Positions 10,501-19,625 are shown, counted from the first letter of the stretch. The stretch is DNA of 64,000 nucleotides from Opitutaceae bacterium (GCA_030693515.1 JAUYAK010000029.1:23699-87698), one strand, 5' to 3'. Notes: generated by a model from the letters alone, not told the origin. Program-made: numbers and translations.

Positions 10501-11078
10501 CCGATCAGGCCAAGAGCACGGAATACGATTCGTGGTGGAACTACATGGGCGTGCCGCTCGCCGCCCGTCGGGCCAACCTCGACGAAGCCAGTTACGATTT
10601 CTCGGGCCAGATCAAGGGCGCGCGCACCTCGGACAACCCGCGCAACTCGGCCTCGGTTTGGAACAACTACAAGGTGCAGGCCGATGGCTGGCTGCGCGGC
10701 TTCGAGATCGGCACCGGCGTCACGTGGGTGAGCCAGCGTCAGAGCGAGGTCAGCATCAACAACGGTGCGCGCGATCTGAAGCTCGCGGAGAACGTGCGCT
10801 TCAAGCCGGCCTATCCGCAGCACATCGCCGTCAACGCCGCGCTTGGCTGGCGGGGCACGGCCCTGGGCCGCAAGTGGAACGTCCGGCTCAACGTGAACAA
10901 TCTGCTGAACGACCAGAAGGACGCCGCGTTCGGTTCGAGCACGCTCCACATCGATCCGGCGACCGGCGCCACCGTGCCCTCGGCCACGCCCGGCGCGCAG
11001 AGAATCTCCGTGCCCGAGCGCGTCGTGCGCTACTTCGATCCGATTTCATTCCGCTTCACCGCGAGCACGAGTTTCTGA
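7563..11078 (+). CDS. STN-domain-containing TonB-dependent receptor
   Basis: STN domain (FDLPVGEAAVTLKQFGAQANREIMFP), plug (DIPLPVEVITREFIEDIGAFDIKEAL...RGPQALLYGVASLGGVVNI), C-terminal beta-barrel ending in F. Confidence 0.95.
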   Translation: MALKDVLRPSLRTARFWPLLVALLFGAGSLAGAADGVPMAFDLPVGEAAVTLKQFGAQANREIMFPAAAVAGVRTHAVQGEFTPRAALELLIARTGLTAAEDDLSGALMIFRAAPAPAVSNDSKPDSQPKPPDPPMTRKTPLALLGALFAFVTAPAQNAPVSAAPADPAKTEAIVLSEFRVDTSKDRGYLATNATTGTRLNMAIKDIPLPVEVITREFIEDIGAFDIKEALDYSAGIVQETVTTSNNFTFSPSGSGNAGSVTRDSPGFTVRGLNTRSFLRSGFRQDTVTDNINVDRMEVARGPQALLYGVASLGGVVNISPRYPRATPKQDVRLGYGSFGFARAELYATGNLLRKNDGKRTLNYGVGLVAQAQSRPEELNDRTRVLVTPALDFRVFENTNIFVDVEYGRFRTEGNGFQDIGDANAGNVRNQFGLRVAENVNIYNQAVGVARDRFGKGRFFRWSGKDHYQQDDYFSGTVEITQRLPYNLTVVAGGNYADTHTTRRTNGGQGVSTQNTASPAITPTAIGRWVNVGQNPVTPAQTYWKSVNYNWSASPTNKRIKQTRLDLSYEFTIFGNKQGLLLGRTDQSTFQVTRNTTQASSNLAGGTNQSYVAYGDLGHIAYAGETIRPVNDASFQEWNTGHYAVLQSRWWHNRVTLLGGFRNDRYMVRDLQYDFAKANPTLPDSDLSNWVRSKTFNATAANSAPGAVPKVNGYRFGGGVQHEDGPTLGLSLKISEALSIYGAAATGVFPNTGQRDGNGNPFNAERSESREIGLKFDLFKGASGRSRVSGTVSVFKVDRENAIYNLFWAPQGRSNDRRRSRGFATASVSGTGAGAYSVTNSGFLDFETSQPVTYLLPIGYVAPSDLGSPRITGAPQQSGFILVDYASLGSAATDPLRRALDAAASDGSSLTALQTASVGTGATGLYANNGYALNRNSDTAYNDRSKGVEAQIYLNLTDNLSTVLTYTHLVQGITGGFKVADQAKSTEYDSWWNYMGVPLAARRANLDEASYDFSGQIKGARTSDNPRNSASVWNNYKVQADGWLRGFEIGTGVTWVSQRQSEVSINNGARDLKLAENVRFKPAYPQHIAVNAALGWRGTALGRKWNVRLNVNNLLNDQKDAAFGSSTLHIDPATGATVPSATPGAQRISVPERVVRYFDPISFRFTASTSF

Positions 11079-11165
11079 CGGCGCGTCGGAAACCCGTTCC
11101 ACCGGGATGCCCGCACGGCACAGCGGGCATTCGTCGGGCCGCCACATACCAAACGACATTCGGGT

Positions 11166-11261
11166 AGTGGATCAGTTTGATTGTGGGAGGGGCTTTACGC
11201 CCCGACGTGTCGCGGGGTAAACCCGCTCCCATAGGTTCGATCAGAAGCAAACTGACCCACT
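11166..11261. repeat. Intergenic nested palindrome
   Basis: Outer arms AGTGGATCAGTTTG / CAAACTGACCCACT; inner GTGGGAGGGGCTTTACGCCCCGAC ... CGGGGTAAACCCGCTCCCAT. Confidence 0.75.
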
Positions 11262-11269
11262 GCCGGCAT

Positions 11270-11785
11270 TCACGCCATCGCCGCGAGCGCAAGGCCGTGT
11301 TCCGTCGCGAAACGCTCGGCTGGCTCGCCAAAGATAAACAGCGCGCCCATCGCCACCGGCCGCGCGCCGCACGCCCTCAAGTCGGCGTGCGTCCCGCGCA
11401 CGGCCGAGCCCGCGCTGATCGCGTCATCCACGATGGCGACGCGTTTGCCCCGCGCTTGCCCGCGCAGCGGGGCCGGCAGGGTGTAGCGCACAGGGAAGAG
11501 TCCCGTCGCCTCGGCGGGTTCGAAACGCTCGGTGAACCAATACTCCGCGCCCAACTGCGCCGCGATTTGCCCGGCGAGCAGCGCACCGCCGGTCATCGGC
11601 CCGCACACCGCCTCGATCCGATGCGGCGCGAGCCGTTGCGCCAGCTCCGCGACAAACGGCCGGAGTTGTTCGCCCTGCGCCAGCAAGCGGTCGAGTTCGA
11701 ACCACCGCTCACTGTGGTAGCCCGACTCCATCCGAAAATGCCCGCTGCGCCCGGCGAGGAGGGCGATGAGGGGCTCGTTGCTCAT
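11270..11785 (-). CDS. pyrE: Orotate phosphoribosyltransferase-like
   Basis: PRTase motif RGQARGKRVAIVDDAISAGSAVRGT; ESGYHSERWFELDRLL. Confidence 0.8.
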   Translation of the reverse strand: MSNEPLIALLAGRSGHFRMESGYHSERWFELDRLLAQGEQLRPFVAELAQRLAPHRIEAVCGPMTGGALLAGQIAAQLGAEYWFTERFEPAEATGLFPVRYTLPAPLRGQARGKRVAIVDDAISAGSAVRGTHADLRACGARPVAMGALFIFGEPAERFATEHGLALAAMA

Positions 11786-11842
11786 GAGCGTCGCCTCATC
11801 AATTGCTCGTCTCGGGATACCTGCGATCGTCGCTCGTCTCCA

Positions 11843-12412
11843 TCACTTTTTGCGCAGCTTGGCTACGGTGGCACGGGCATTATGTCTGACCGTCTCTTTA
11901 GCAGCGTCAGAGATTGGCGTGTCAGTCTTCTCCGTCCGTGCAACTCCTCGATGTGTCGCAACGTGAATTGAAGCGAGAAGCGCACTGGCGGTAGCAGTGA
12001 ATTTCGCTCTCGGTCTAGCATCTTTCTCGTTCCAGTCGTGGACCAAATTTGAGCAGAGGTTTTGCACGGATACCTGATCAAAAGTCATCGGCTCGGAATT
12101 GTGAGCGAATTGGTTTCTGACCTTTCGAATGATATCCAAGTCGTGGCGTTCCGATTTGGAAAGCATCCCCAGATAGTAAGCTATTTTGATTCTTGCTGAG
12201 AAACTACCTAGAGGCGCTTGTGACCCAAACAAATCGTCTTCGATCTTTGCGCTATTCACCAGCGAAGCAGACAGCATCTCTGAAAGAGATTTATCGAGAT
12301 ACGCAGCAGCGAAAAGAGCACACCCTCTATCAGATTCGAGTGTGAGCGCTTTTCGGAAAGCGCGAAACTGATCGGCTTTGATAGCAAGGAACTTGGCGTC
12401 AGCGGGTGCCAT
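11843..12412 (-). CDS. MltR-like (mannitol repressor family) protein
   Basis: DRGCALFAAAYLDKSLSEML...SFSARIKIAYYLGMLSKSERHDLDIIRKVRNQFAHN. Confidence 0.65.
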   Translation of the reverse strand: MAPADAKFLAIKADQFRAFRKALTLESDRGCALFAAAYLDKSLSEMLSASLVNSAKIEDDLFGSQAPLGSFSARIKIAYYLGMLSKSERHDLDIIRKVRNQFAHNSEPMTFDQVSVQNLCSNLVHDWNEKDARPRAKFTATASALLASIHVATHRGVARTEKTDTPISDAAKETVRHNARATVAKLRKK

Positions 12413-12421
12413 TGTTGTCGG

Positions 12422-14362
12422 CTATTGTGGCACCACCACGTCCCGCACCGCCCGCTCCTCACTCGGCCGCGCCGCCAGCGCCTTCAGCTCCACCGCATCG
12501 GGCAAATCCCGGCCCGCTTTCACGGTGTAGGTGCCGGGGCGATAGACGCGGGGGCGGAAGCGTTCACCCTGCACCCGGACGGTGTAGAGGATTTCGCCGG
12601 TGGCTTCCTCGATCACTTGCACGACGGGATTCGGCGCACCCTTGAAGTTCAGCTCGGGCAAATGGCCCGCGATCGCACGGCCGTCGTTGGCATCCATGGC
12701 GACGGTGATCGGCCAGCCGGGGAATTGTGCGTGCTTGCCATCGGCGCCGGGAAAACGCGGCCAGCATTCGAAGGTGATCTGGCGCGATTGTTTGTTGAAA
12801 CGCACGAGGCCGTAGCCGTCGGCACGCTGGCGCTCGTCGGCGATGTCGGGCGGATTGGCGTAGGCGAGCATCGTGATCTTGTTGCCGAGGCCGTCGAGGT
12901 AGTCGCCGGTCCAGGGGAGCGGGCTGCCGGGCACGGGGCGCGCGCCGGCCTTCTCGTCGAGCGGGTGCCACCAGCGGCCGTAGATGGTGTTCACGATCGC
13001 GGGATTGGTGAAGGAGAACGGGCCGTCACGATAGGCCCCGATGCCGTGCTGCACGACGACCGCGAGGTGCTGGTCGCCGCAGAGATGCACGGCCCAGGCG
13101 CGGCGGATCTCCTCGAGCGCGCGGTTGCGGCCGGTCTGGGGCCAGCCGTTGCAATCGAGATCGGCGAGCAGACGGTTGGTGCGCTGGCCGTGGAGGTGGA
13201 CCGCGCCGGCAAACGCGGTCTGCGAGAGCACGGCCTTCATCTCGGCGCCGGTCCAATCCTGCGTCCACGCACGGAGGAAGCGCATTTGCCGTTCGCCGAG
13301 GAGTTCGAGGCCGGGGAGGTCGATGCTCTCGGGATTGAAGTCGGGTTGGTTGTAGTGATCGGGGCGCGGGCCGGCCTGCGGGATTTTGCCCTGCGGGCCG
13401 GTCTTGAACTTGCGATCCTCGAGGATCGCAAAGTCCATGCCGCCGACGCGCAGGCGGGTGAAGTAAACCGTGATGCCGCGCTCGACCGGCGCGGGATCGA
13501 CGGGGTCGGGGAGGTGCCAGGATTGCTGGCGCTGGACCATGTTCACGTAGTCCACGGGGTAAATGTAGCCGCCGTCGGAAGCGTCGCCGCGGTTGGATTT
13601 TTTCCCGTTCTCGCCCCAGACGTTGCCGTGGCCCACGTCGTGATCGTCGGGGATCGAGATGGTCGGCCGGTCGCGCATGACATCGCGAAACTGGAGGCCG
13701 AACTCGATCCACCCGGAGGTGTGCTCGGTGTGGCGGTAAGTCTGATCGCCGGCGAAAAACAGCAGGTCCGGATTCTGCGCCCGCAAGTGATCGATGATCT
13801 CGGGGCGCGCGCCGGTGGTGCGCGATGAGTTGCAGGAGAGGCTGGCGACGACGATTTCGTTTCTGTCGCGCGGATCGCGGCGGACGAGGCCTTCGAAGAC
13901 GGCGGCCGCGCCGTGGCGGACGCGATAAGGGGCGTCCACCGAACCGTCCCAGCGCTCGACGCGGAAATGGGCGCTCCACCCGGGATACACGACCGGCGTG
14001 CGGGCGATTTCCTGCCAGCGGCCGCCGCGCTGGATCTCAAGGCGGGCTTCGCGCGGCTCGCCGGGTTTGAGGGGGTAGAGCTGGGCCGTGAGCTTGAGCA
14101 CGCCCCGGTCCTGCGTGTAGAGCGCAAAGGCCACGACTTGATCGCGCGGCACGTCCATCGGAGGGAGCGCGGGCTGGCCACCCTGTTTCTTTTTGGATTC
14201 GGCCTTCGCGTTGGCGGCGGCGGTGGGCTTGGCCCACCACTCGCCGGTGGCACGACCGTCGAGGGTCGGGTAGTCGGGACCGAAAGGCTGCGGGTTCTCT
14301 GCGGCGGCGAGGCGGGCGGCGGCGAGCAGGAGGAGGACCGGAAGGGCGAGGCGGGGCTTCAT
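12422..14362 (-). CDS. PhoD-like alkaline phosphatase / metallophosphatase, exported
   Basis: Signal peptide MKPRLALPVLLLLAAARLAAA; DLLFFAGDQTYRH, ISIPDDHDVGHGNVWGE, HLCGDQHLAVV. Confidence 0.85.
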   Translation of the reverse strand: MKPRLALPVLLLLAAARLAAAENPQPFGPDYPTLDGRATGEWWAKPTAAANAKAESKKKQGGQPALPPMDVPRDQVVAFALYTQDRGVLKLTAQLYPLKPGEPREARLEIQRGGRWQEIARTPVVYPGWSAHFRVERWDGSVDAPYRVRHGAAAVFEGLVRRDPRDRNEIVVASLSCNSSRTTGARPEIIDHLRAQNPDLLFFAGDQTYRHTEHTSGWIEFGLQFRDVMRDRPTISIPDDHDVGHGNVWGENGKKSNRGDASDGGYIYPVDYVNMVQRQQSWHLPDPVDPAPVERGITVYFTRLRVGGMDFAILEDRKFKTGPQGKIPQAGPRPDHYNQPDFNPESIDLPGLELLGERQMRFLRAWTQDWTGAEMKAVLSQTAFAGAVHLHGQRTNRLLADLDCNGWPQTGRNRALEEIRRAWAVHLCGDQHLAVVVQHGIGAYRDGPFSFTNPAIVNTIYGRWWHPLDEKAGARPVPGSPLPWTGDYLDGLGNKITMLAYANPPDIADERQRADGYGLVRFNKQSRQITFECWPRFPGADGKHAQFPGWPITVAMDANDGRAIAGHLPELNFKGAPNPVVQVIEEATGEILYTVRVQGERFRPRVYRPGTYTVKAGRDLPDAVELKALAARPSEERAVRDVVVPQ

Positions 14363-14552
14363 GGGTGGGCGACGTTCGGGGAATCGCCGGCCGCGGGCAA
14401 GCCGAGTGATCGGGGTAGGGCGAGTCTGCGACCCGCCCCCGGTGCGAACACTCAGCGGGCAAAAAGGCGGGGCCCTGACCCGCCCGCTGGCAAGCCGCGC
14501 GATGGACAACCCGCGGATTGCGGTTACTCCTGCGGGACTCCTCCCTCTTCCC

Positions 14553-15296
14553 ATGCGTGCGATAACTTTGGCAGTGCGGCTTTCATTTGTATTGGGCGTC
14601 GGCCTCGTGGCCATTCGTGCGGCCGACGATGATCGCCCGCCCGAGGCGCGCTACGACACGAGCGGCAAGGCGACCCGCGACGGCATCGGGAAAAGATATT
14701 TCGGCCGCGAGATCGCGCACTTCATGGGGCACCAAGGCGCGGGCTGGCTGGAGCGGCCCGAGCGCGAGCAGGAGGAGCGCACAGACTTGCTGCTCAAGGA
14801 ACTCGCGCTCCGGCCCGGCGAGCACGTGGCCGACATCGGCGCGGGCAGCGGTTATTTTTCGTGGCGCATGGCGAAAATCGTGGGCGAGACGGGCCGCGTC
14901 TATGCGACCGACATCCAGCAGGAGATGCTCGACATCCTGATGCGCCAGATGCGCAAGCACGGCGCGGATAAAATCGTGCAGCCCATCCTCGGCACGGTGC
15001 AGGACAGCGGCCTGCCGGCGGCGTCGGTGGACACGATCATTCTCGTCGATGTCTACCACGAGCTGGATTTCCCCTATGAGATGACGCGCTCGATGATCGC
15101 CGCGCTGAAGCCGGGCGGGCGGCTCGTGCTGGTCGAATATCGCGGCGAGGATCCCGCGGTGCCGATCAAACCGCTGCACAAGATGACCGCCGCGCAGGTG
15201 AAAAAGGAGCTGGCCGTGCAGCCCGTGACTTTCGAACGCAACATCGCGACCCTGCCGCGGCAGCACATCTTGATCTTCCGGAAAAACGCGCCGTGA
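14553..15296 (+). CDS. Exported class I SAM-dependent methyltransferase
   Basis: LRPGEHVADIGAGSGYFSWRMAKIVGETGRVYATDIQQEML. Confidence 0.88.
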   Translation: MRAITLAVRLSFVLGVGLVAIRAADDDRPPEARYDTSGKATRDGIGKRYFGREIAHFMGHQGAGWLERPEREQEERTDLLLKELALRPGEHVADIGAGSGYFSWRMAKIVGETGRVYATDIQQEMLDILMRQMRKHGADKIVQPILGTVQDSGLPAASVDTIILVDVYHELDFPYEMTRSMIAALKPGGRLVLVEYRGEDPAVPIKPLHKMTAAQVKKELAVQPVTFERNIATLPRQHILIFRKNAP

Positions 15297-16516
15297 GCGC
15301 GCCGGCGCCGAACATCCTCTGGATTGTCACTACGCAGTGGCGGGCCCAGGCGACCGGCTATGCCGGCGATCCCAAGGCGCGCACGCCGGTGCTCGACGCA
15401 CTCGCTGCGGAGAGCGTGAACTACACGCAGGCGGTGACGCCGCATCCGTTCGGCCCATTTGCCCGCGCGGCGCTGCTGACGGGCGTGCCCTCGCCCGAGA
15501 ACGGTGTGCGCGACTACTTCGACATGTTGCCACGGGGTTCGCGCACCATCGCCCACGAGATGCGCGCGCGCGGCTACGCGACAGCATTCTTCGGCAAGTG
15601 GGGCGTGGGCCGCCGCGACCCGCGCGTGCCGCTTGTGGGCGAGGAGGCGGCGAAAGTGATCGTGCCGGAGGGCGAGCGTGGCGGGTTTGAGTTTTTCGCG
15701 GGCTTCGAGGGAGGTTTTCAATTTAACGATCCATGGCTGCACGGGACGCGCCTGCCCACGCCGGCGAAATTTACCGGCTATCAAGCCGACGTTCTGGCGC
15801 AGCAGGCCGAGGGCTGGTGGCTCGGCGGCGGCGGCGATCCGCGGCCTTGGTTTTGCGTGGTCAGCATCGAGTCACCGCACCCGCCGTATGCGGCTCCGGC
15901 TGGTCCACTTGAACCCGGCAATCCCGATGGGATCATTCTGCCTGCAAACGTCCCTAGCGGCGGAGTCATCGAGGCGAGGACGAGACAAGAACTTGCCGGC
16001 TACTATTCGCACATTGAGGCAACGGATTGGAGTGTGGGCTTGCTGCTTAGTAATCTGCGCTGCGAGCGGGATCGCGATAACACCATCGTCGTCTTCACGA
16101 GCGTTCACGGCGACATGCACGGGGCCCACGGGTTGTTTCGCAAAGGCTGGCCGCACGAGGAGAGCGTCCGTGTGCCCCTCCTCATCCGCTCGCCCGGCGA
16201 GCCGCCGCGGCGCGCCGATGCGCCCGTGTCGCTCCTCGATTTGCCCGAGCTCACGCTCGCCCGCATCGAAAATCGAAAATCAAAAATCGAAAATGCGAGC
16301 GCCGCCCGCATCTCCATGCCCGCGGTCGTTGCGCTGCCCGATCAATGCGACCGCGTGTGGCGCGGGGTGCGCACGCCGACGCGCAAACTCGTGCTCAACG
16401 CCGACGGCTCGCCGTGGCTGTTCTTCGATCTCGCAAATGATCCGGGCGAGCGGGTGAACCTCGCGGCCGATCCGGCGCGCGCCGCGGAGATCGCGGCACT
16501 GCGGACGCGGGTGTGA
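15293..16516 (+). CDS. Sulfatase-family hydrolase
   Basis: NILWIVTTQWRAQATGYAGDPKARTPVLDALAAESVNYTQAVTPHPFGPFARAALLTG; FFGKWGVG. Confidence 0.85.
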   Translation: MSAPAPNILWIVTTQWRAQATGYAGDPKARTPVLDALAAESVNYTQAVTPHPFGPFARAALLTGVPSPENGVRDYFDMLPRGSRTIAHEMRARGYATAFFGKWGVGRRDPRVPLVGEEAAKVIVPEGERGGFEFFAGFEGGFQFNDPWLHGTRLPTPAKFTGYQADVLAQQAEGWWLGGGGDPRPWFCVVSIESPHPPYAAPAGPLEPGNPDGIILPANVPSGGVIEARTRQELAGYYSHIEATDWSVGLLLSNLRCERDRDNTIVVFTSVHGDMHGAHGLFRKGWPHEESVRVPLLIRSPGEPPRRADAPVSLLDLPELTLARIENRKSKIENASAARISMPAVVALPDQCDRVWRGVRTPTRKLVLNADGSPWLFFDLANDPGERVNLAADPARAAEIAALRTRV

Positions 16517-17155
16517 CTATTTCCGTTCGACGCCAGCGGCAACGCGTTCGCTGGTCGCCCGACGTGCGAGATGCGCCACGGTGAGTTCGCGGGGAAACAG
16601 CAGCGTGAGCAGCCAAGGAGCCGTGAAGGCGGCCGCGGCGGCGAGGCCCGCCAGGTCGAGCTCGGCACCCGTTACGACGAGACCCACACCCACGGTGGTC
16701 GCGCCCAGCACCGGGAAAAACAGGGCCGGAGCCCGCACGCCGAGCGCAAACACGATGGCGAGCAGCACGGAGAAGAACCCCGTCTCGACCGGCAGGAATC
16801 CCAGCGCGCTGCCGGCCGTATAGGCAAACGGCGCGCAGGCCGCGTGGCGTTCCTTGCACACAAAAGTCTGCAGCAGCGCGCCGAATCCGAGGACAGCGCC
16901 CTGCACGAGCGTCGGGCTGTGCGCCGCGAAACCCGTCGCCTCTGGTCCGCTGGCGATGCCCGCCGCGAGATACCACGCGCCGAGCGTGGCGCGCAAAAAG
17001 TCGATGGCGTGAAAACCGTGGCCCAATGTGCGCGGCCAATAGCCGGACCAGTCGCTGCCGAGCGCGCGGTGGCGGGTGCGCGCCCCGTGGAAAAGCCCGA
17101 GGGGCGTGAGCAGAAGGGCGAGCGCGGCGGCGAAAAGCGGCCAGTCGATCAGCAT
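16517..17155 (-). CDS. Hypothetical multi-pass membrane protein
   Basis: Hydrophobic segments MLIDWPLFAAALALLLTPLGLF... ; no family recognised. Confidence 0.6.
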   Translation of the reverse strand: MLIDWPLFAAALALLLTPLGLFHGARTRHRALGSDWSGYWPRTLGHGFHAIDFLRATLGAWYLAAGIASGPEATGFAAHSPTLVQGAVLGFGALLQTFVCKERHAACAPFAYTAGSALGFLPVETGFFSVLLAIVFALGVRAPALFFPVLGATTVGVGLVVTGAELDLAGLAAAAAFTAPWLLTLLFPRELTVAHLARRATSERVAAGVERK

Positions 17156-17177
17156 GGGCGGCGCGGCGGCGGTGGGC

Positions 17178-19625
17178 TCACGCCTCCGGACGGCGGGCGG
17201 GCGTCGTCGTCGCGTGCGGCCCAAACAGCCGCCGGATCGAATCGGTGATTTCCTGGATCTTCACGGGCTTGGAAATGTAGTCGTCCATCCCCGCGGCCAG
17301 ACACATCTCGCGGTCGCCCTGCATGGCGTTGGCGGTGAGCGCGACGATGCGGGGCTGGCGGTTGGCGGGGAGCCGCGCACGGATCTGGCGGGTGGCCTCG
17401 ATGCCGTCCATCTCGGGCATCTGCAGATCCATCAGCACGAGATCGTAGAACCGGTGTTCGAGTGTGTGCACCGCCTCGAGACCGTTGGAGACAGAGTTGG
17501 CGCGGTAGCCCATGCGCTCCAGGAACCGCAGCGCGACCCGCTGGTTCACCGAGTTGTCCTCGGCCAGGAGAATTTCGAGCGGGATTTCGATCCCGAGCGG
17601 CTGTTCCTCCCCGGCGGTCAGTTCCGTTGCGATGGTCGCGGCCGGGCGGAAGAGCCGGGCGACGCACTGGGCAAACGCCGCGTGGCGGATCGGTTTGGTC
17701 GTCGCGGCAAAGGCCTGTCCGTTGCGCGGCGCGGAGGGAGCCGGGGTGCCCAACGCGTGCAGCGCGATGCATGGGCACGGGATGGACCCGGCCGCGGCGA
17801 GCACGGCGGCGCCGTCTTCGCCCGCCGCGTCGGTGACGATCAGCAGCGGCGGATGCGCAAGCCTGGACGTGGCCGCGACGGCGGTCGCGGCGTCGGCCAC
17901 GACCATGCAGGCCACGCCCCACTTCTCAAAGGTCGCGTGCAGACGCGCGGCGGTCACCGGGTTGTCCTCGATGCAGAGTGCGATGCGTCCGCGATGGGCG
18001 GCCGGCACCGGCGGCGGTTCGAGGGTTTCGGCTTCGGGGGCGGCGCGTGTGCCGATGGTGAAGATGAACGACGAGCCGTGTCCCACGCGGCTTTCGACGC
18101 GGATGCGGCCGCCCATCAGCTCGCAAAGGCGGTGCGAGATGGCGAGGCCGAGGCCGGTGCCGCCGTATTTGCGCGTGGTCGAGGAGTCGACCTGGCTGAA
18201 GGCGCGGAACAGCCGGTCGATGCGGTCGGCGGGGATGCCGATGCCGGTGTCGCGCACGGTGAACTCGATCACCGTGTCGGCCGGGAAGGGCGTGGCACTG
18301 CGCGCGAAGCCCGGGGTCTCGGCCCCCGGCGCGGCGCGGCGCACTTCCACGGAAATGCTGCCGTGCGGCGTGAACTTCACGGCGTTGTTGACGAGGTTCA
18401 CGATCACCTGGCGCACCCGCGTGACGTCGCCCACGATCCACGGCGGCACCTCGGGGGCGATGAGGTAGCCGAGCTCGATTTTTTTCGCCGCCGCCTGCAA
18501 GGCGAAGAGGTCGAGCGCTTCCTCGATGCAGACGGCGAGTTCAAAAGGTGTGCGCTCGAGATCCATCTTGCCCGACTCGATTTTAGAGAAGTCGAGGATG
18601 TCGTTGATGATCGTGAGCAGGGCCTCGCCGGAGGTGCGCACGGTGTTCACGAAGTCGCGCTGCTCCTCGTTCAGCGGGGTCTCGAGGAGGAGGCTGGTCA
18701 TGCCGATCACGCCGTTCATGGGCGTGCGGATTTCGTGGGACATCGAGGCGAGGAACTCGCTCTTGGCGCGCGAGGCCTCGTCGGCCTCGGCCTTCGCGCG
18801 GCGCAGCTGTTGCTCGGTGTCCACCCGGGCCGTGATGTCGGTGCCGACCGTGATGAAGTTCTCGATCTCGCCGGCGGCGTTGCGCACGGGCTGGATCTCG
18901 ATGTGCAGATGGTAGCGGTGGCCGGAGAGGGCGTAGTGGACGGCGTCGGTGCTGATGCCCTGGCCGCGCGCGATGGCGGCGCGAATCCGGGCGACGGTCT
19001 TTGAGTCGGTCTCAGGACCGGCCATGAAATCGGTTTGGTGCTGGCCGATCACTTCTTCGAGCGGGCGCTCGACGAGGCGGCAGAAGGCCTCGTTGGCCCA
19101 CTCGATGCGGCCGTCCGGCTGGCTGATGAGCACGGGGTTGTCGGTCTTGGCGGCGACGAGCGAGAGCTTGTGGGCGTCGGCTTGGCTTTCGCGCAGTGCT
19201 TCCTCGGCGGTGCGGCGCGCGGTCACATCCTGCACGGTGCCCAGGATCTGGCCGGCGGAGCGGTCGGTGGCGTGGGGGACAAACTTGGTCCGCGCGCAGA
19301 GCCAGCGCCACTGGTCGTCGCGCGTGCGCACGCGATACTCGGATTCGACGAGCGGAGTGGCGCCGGCAAGCTGCGTGTCGATCGCGCGCTGGTAGGCCGC
19401 AAGATCATCGGGGTGGATCAGTGAACGCCACGCCGCGACGGTCGCGGGTTGGCTTGCTGGCTCGTAGCCGAGCAACCGCCAGAGGCCGTCACTGTGATAG
19501 GCTGCGCCTGTGCCGAGATTCCACTCGACGATGCCAACCTGGGAAAATTCGAGGGCGAGGCGCAGACGCTCCTCCGAGTCATGGAGACCCTGGCGAGGTG
19601 TCGTCGGTCGCGGTGCGTTCATCAA
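17178..19625 (-). CDS. PAS-containing hybrid sensor histidine kinase with two receiver-like domains
   Basis: PAS (QVGIVEWNLGTGAAYHSDGLWRLLG), HisKA (FLASMSHEIRTPMNGVIGMT), HATPase (GTGLGLAISHRL), REC (ILLAEDNSVNQRVALRFLERMGY...DLVLMDLQMPEMDG). Confidence 0.95.
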   Translation of the reverse strand: MMNAPRPTTPRQGLHDSEERLRLALEFSQVGIVEWNLGTGAAYHSDGLWRLLGYEPASQPATVAAWRSLIHPDDLAAYQRAIDTQLAGATPLVESEYRVRTRDDQWRWLCARTKFVPHATDRSAGQILGTVQDVTARRTAEEALRESQADAHKLSLVAAKTDNPVLISQPDGRIEWANEAFCRLVERPLEEVIGQHQTDFMAGPETDSKTVARIRAAIARGQGISTDAVHYALSGHRYHLHIEIQPVRNAAGEIENFITVGTDITARVDTEQQLRRAKAEADEASRAKSEFLASMSHEIRTPMNGVIGMTSLLLETPLNEEQRDFVNTVRTSGEALLTIINDILDFSKIESGKMDLERTPFELAVCIEEALDLFALQAAAKKIELGYLIAPEVPPWIVGDVTRVRQVIVNLVNNAVKFTPHGSISVEVRRAAPGAETPGFARSATPFPADTVIEFTVRDTGIGIPADRIDRLFRAFSQVDSSTTRKYGGTGLGLAISHRLCELMGGRIRVESRVGHGSSFIFTIGTRAAPEAETLEPPPVPAAHRGRIALCIEDNPVTAARLHATFEKWGVACMVVADAATAVAATSRLAHPPLLIVTDAAGEDGAAVLAAAGSIPCPCIALHALGTPAPSAPRNGQAFAATTKPIRHAAFAQCVARLFRPAATIATELTAGEEQPLGIEIPLEILLAEDNSVNQRVALRFLERMGYRANSVSNGLEAVHTLEHRFYDLVLMDLQMPEMDGIEATRQIRARLPANRQPRIVALTANAMQGDREMCLAAGMDDYISKPVKIQEITDSIRRLFGPHATTTPARRPEA

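Noticed and set aside
11780-12420. MltR-like gene as another integron cassette
   Set aside because: No GCCYAAC/GTTRRRY core pair found flanking the gene.
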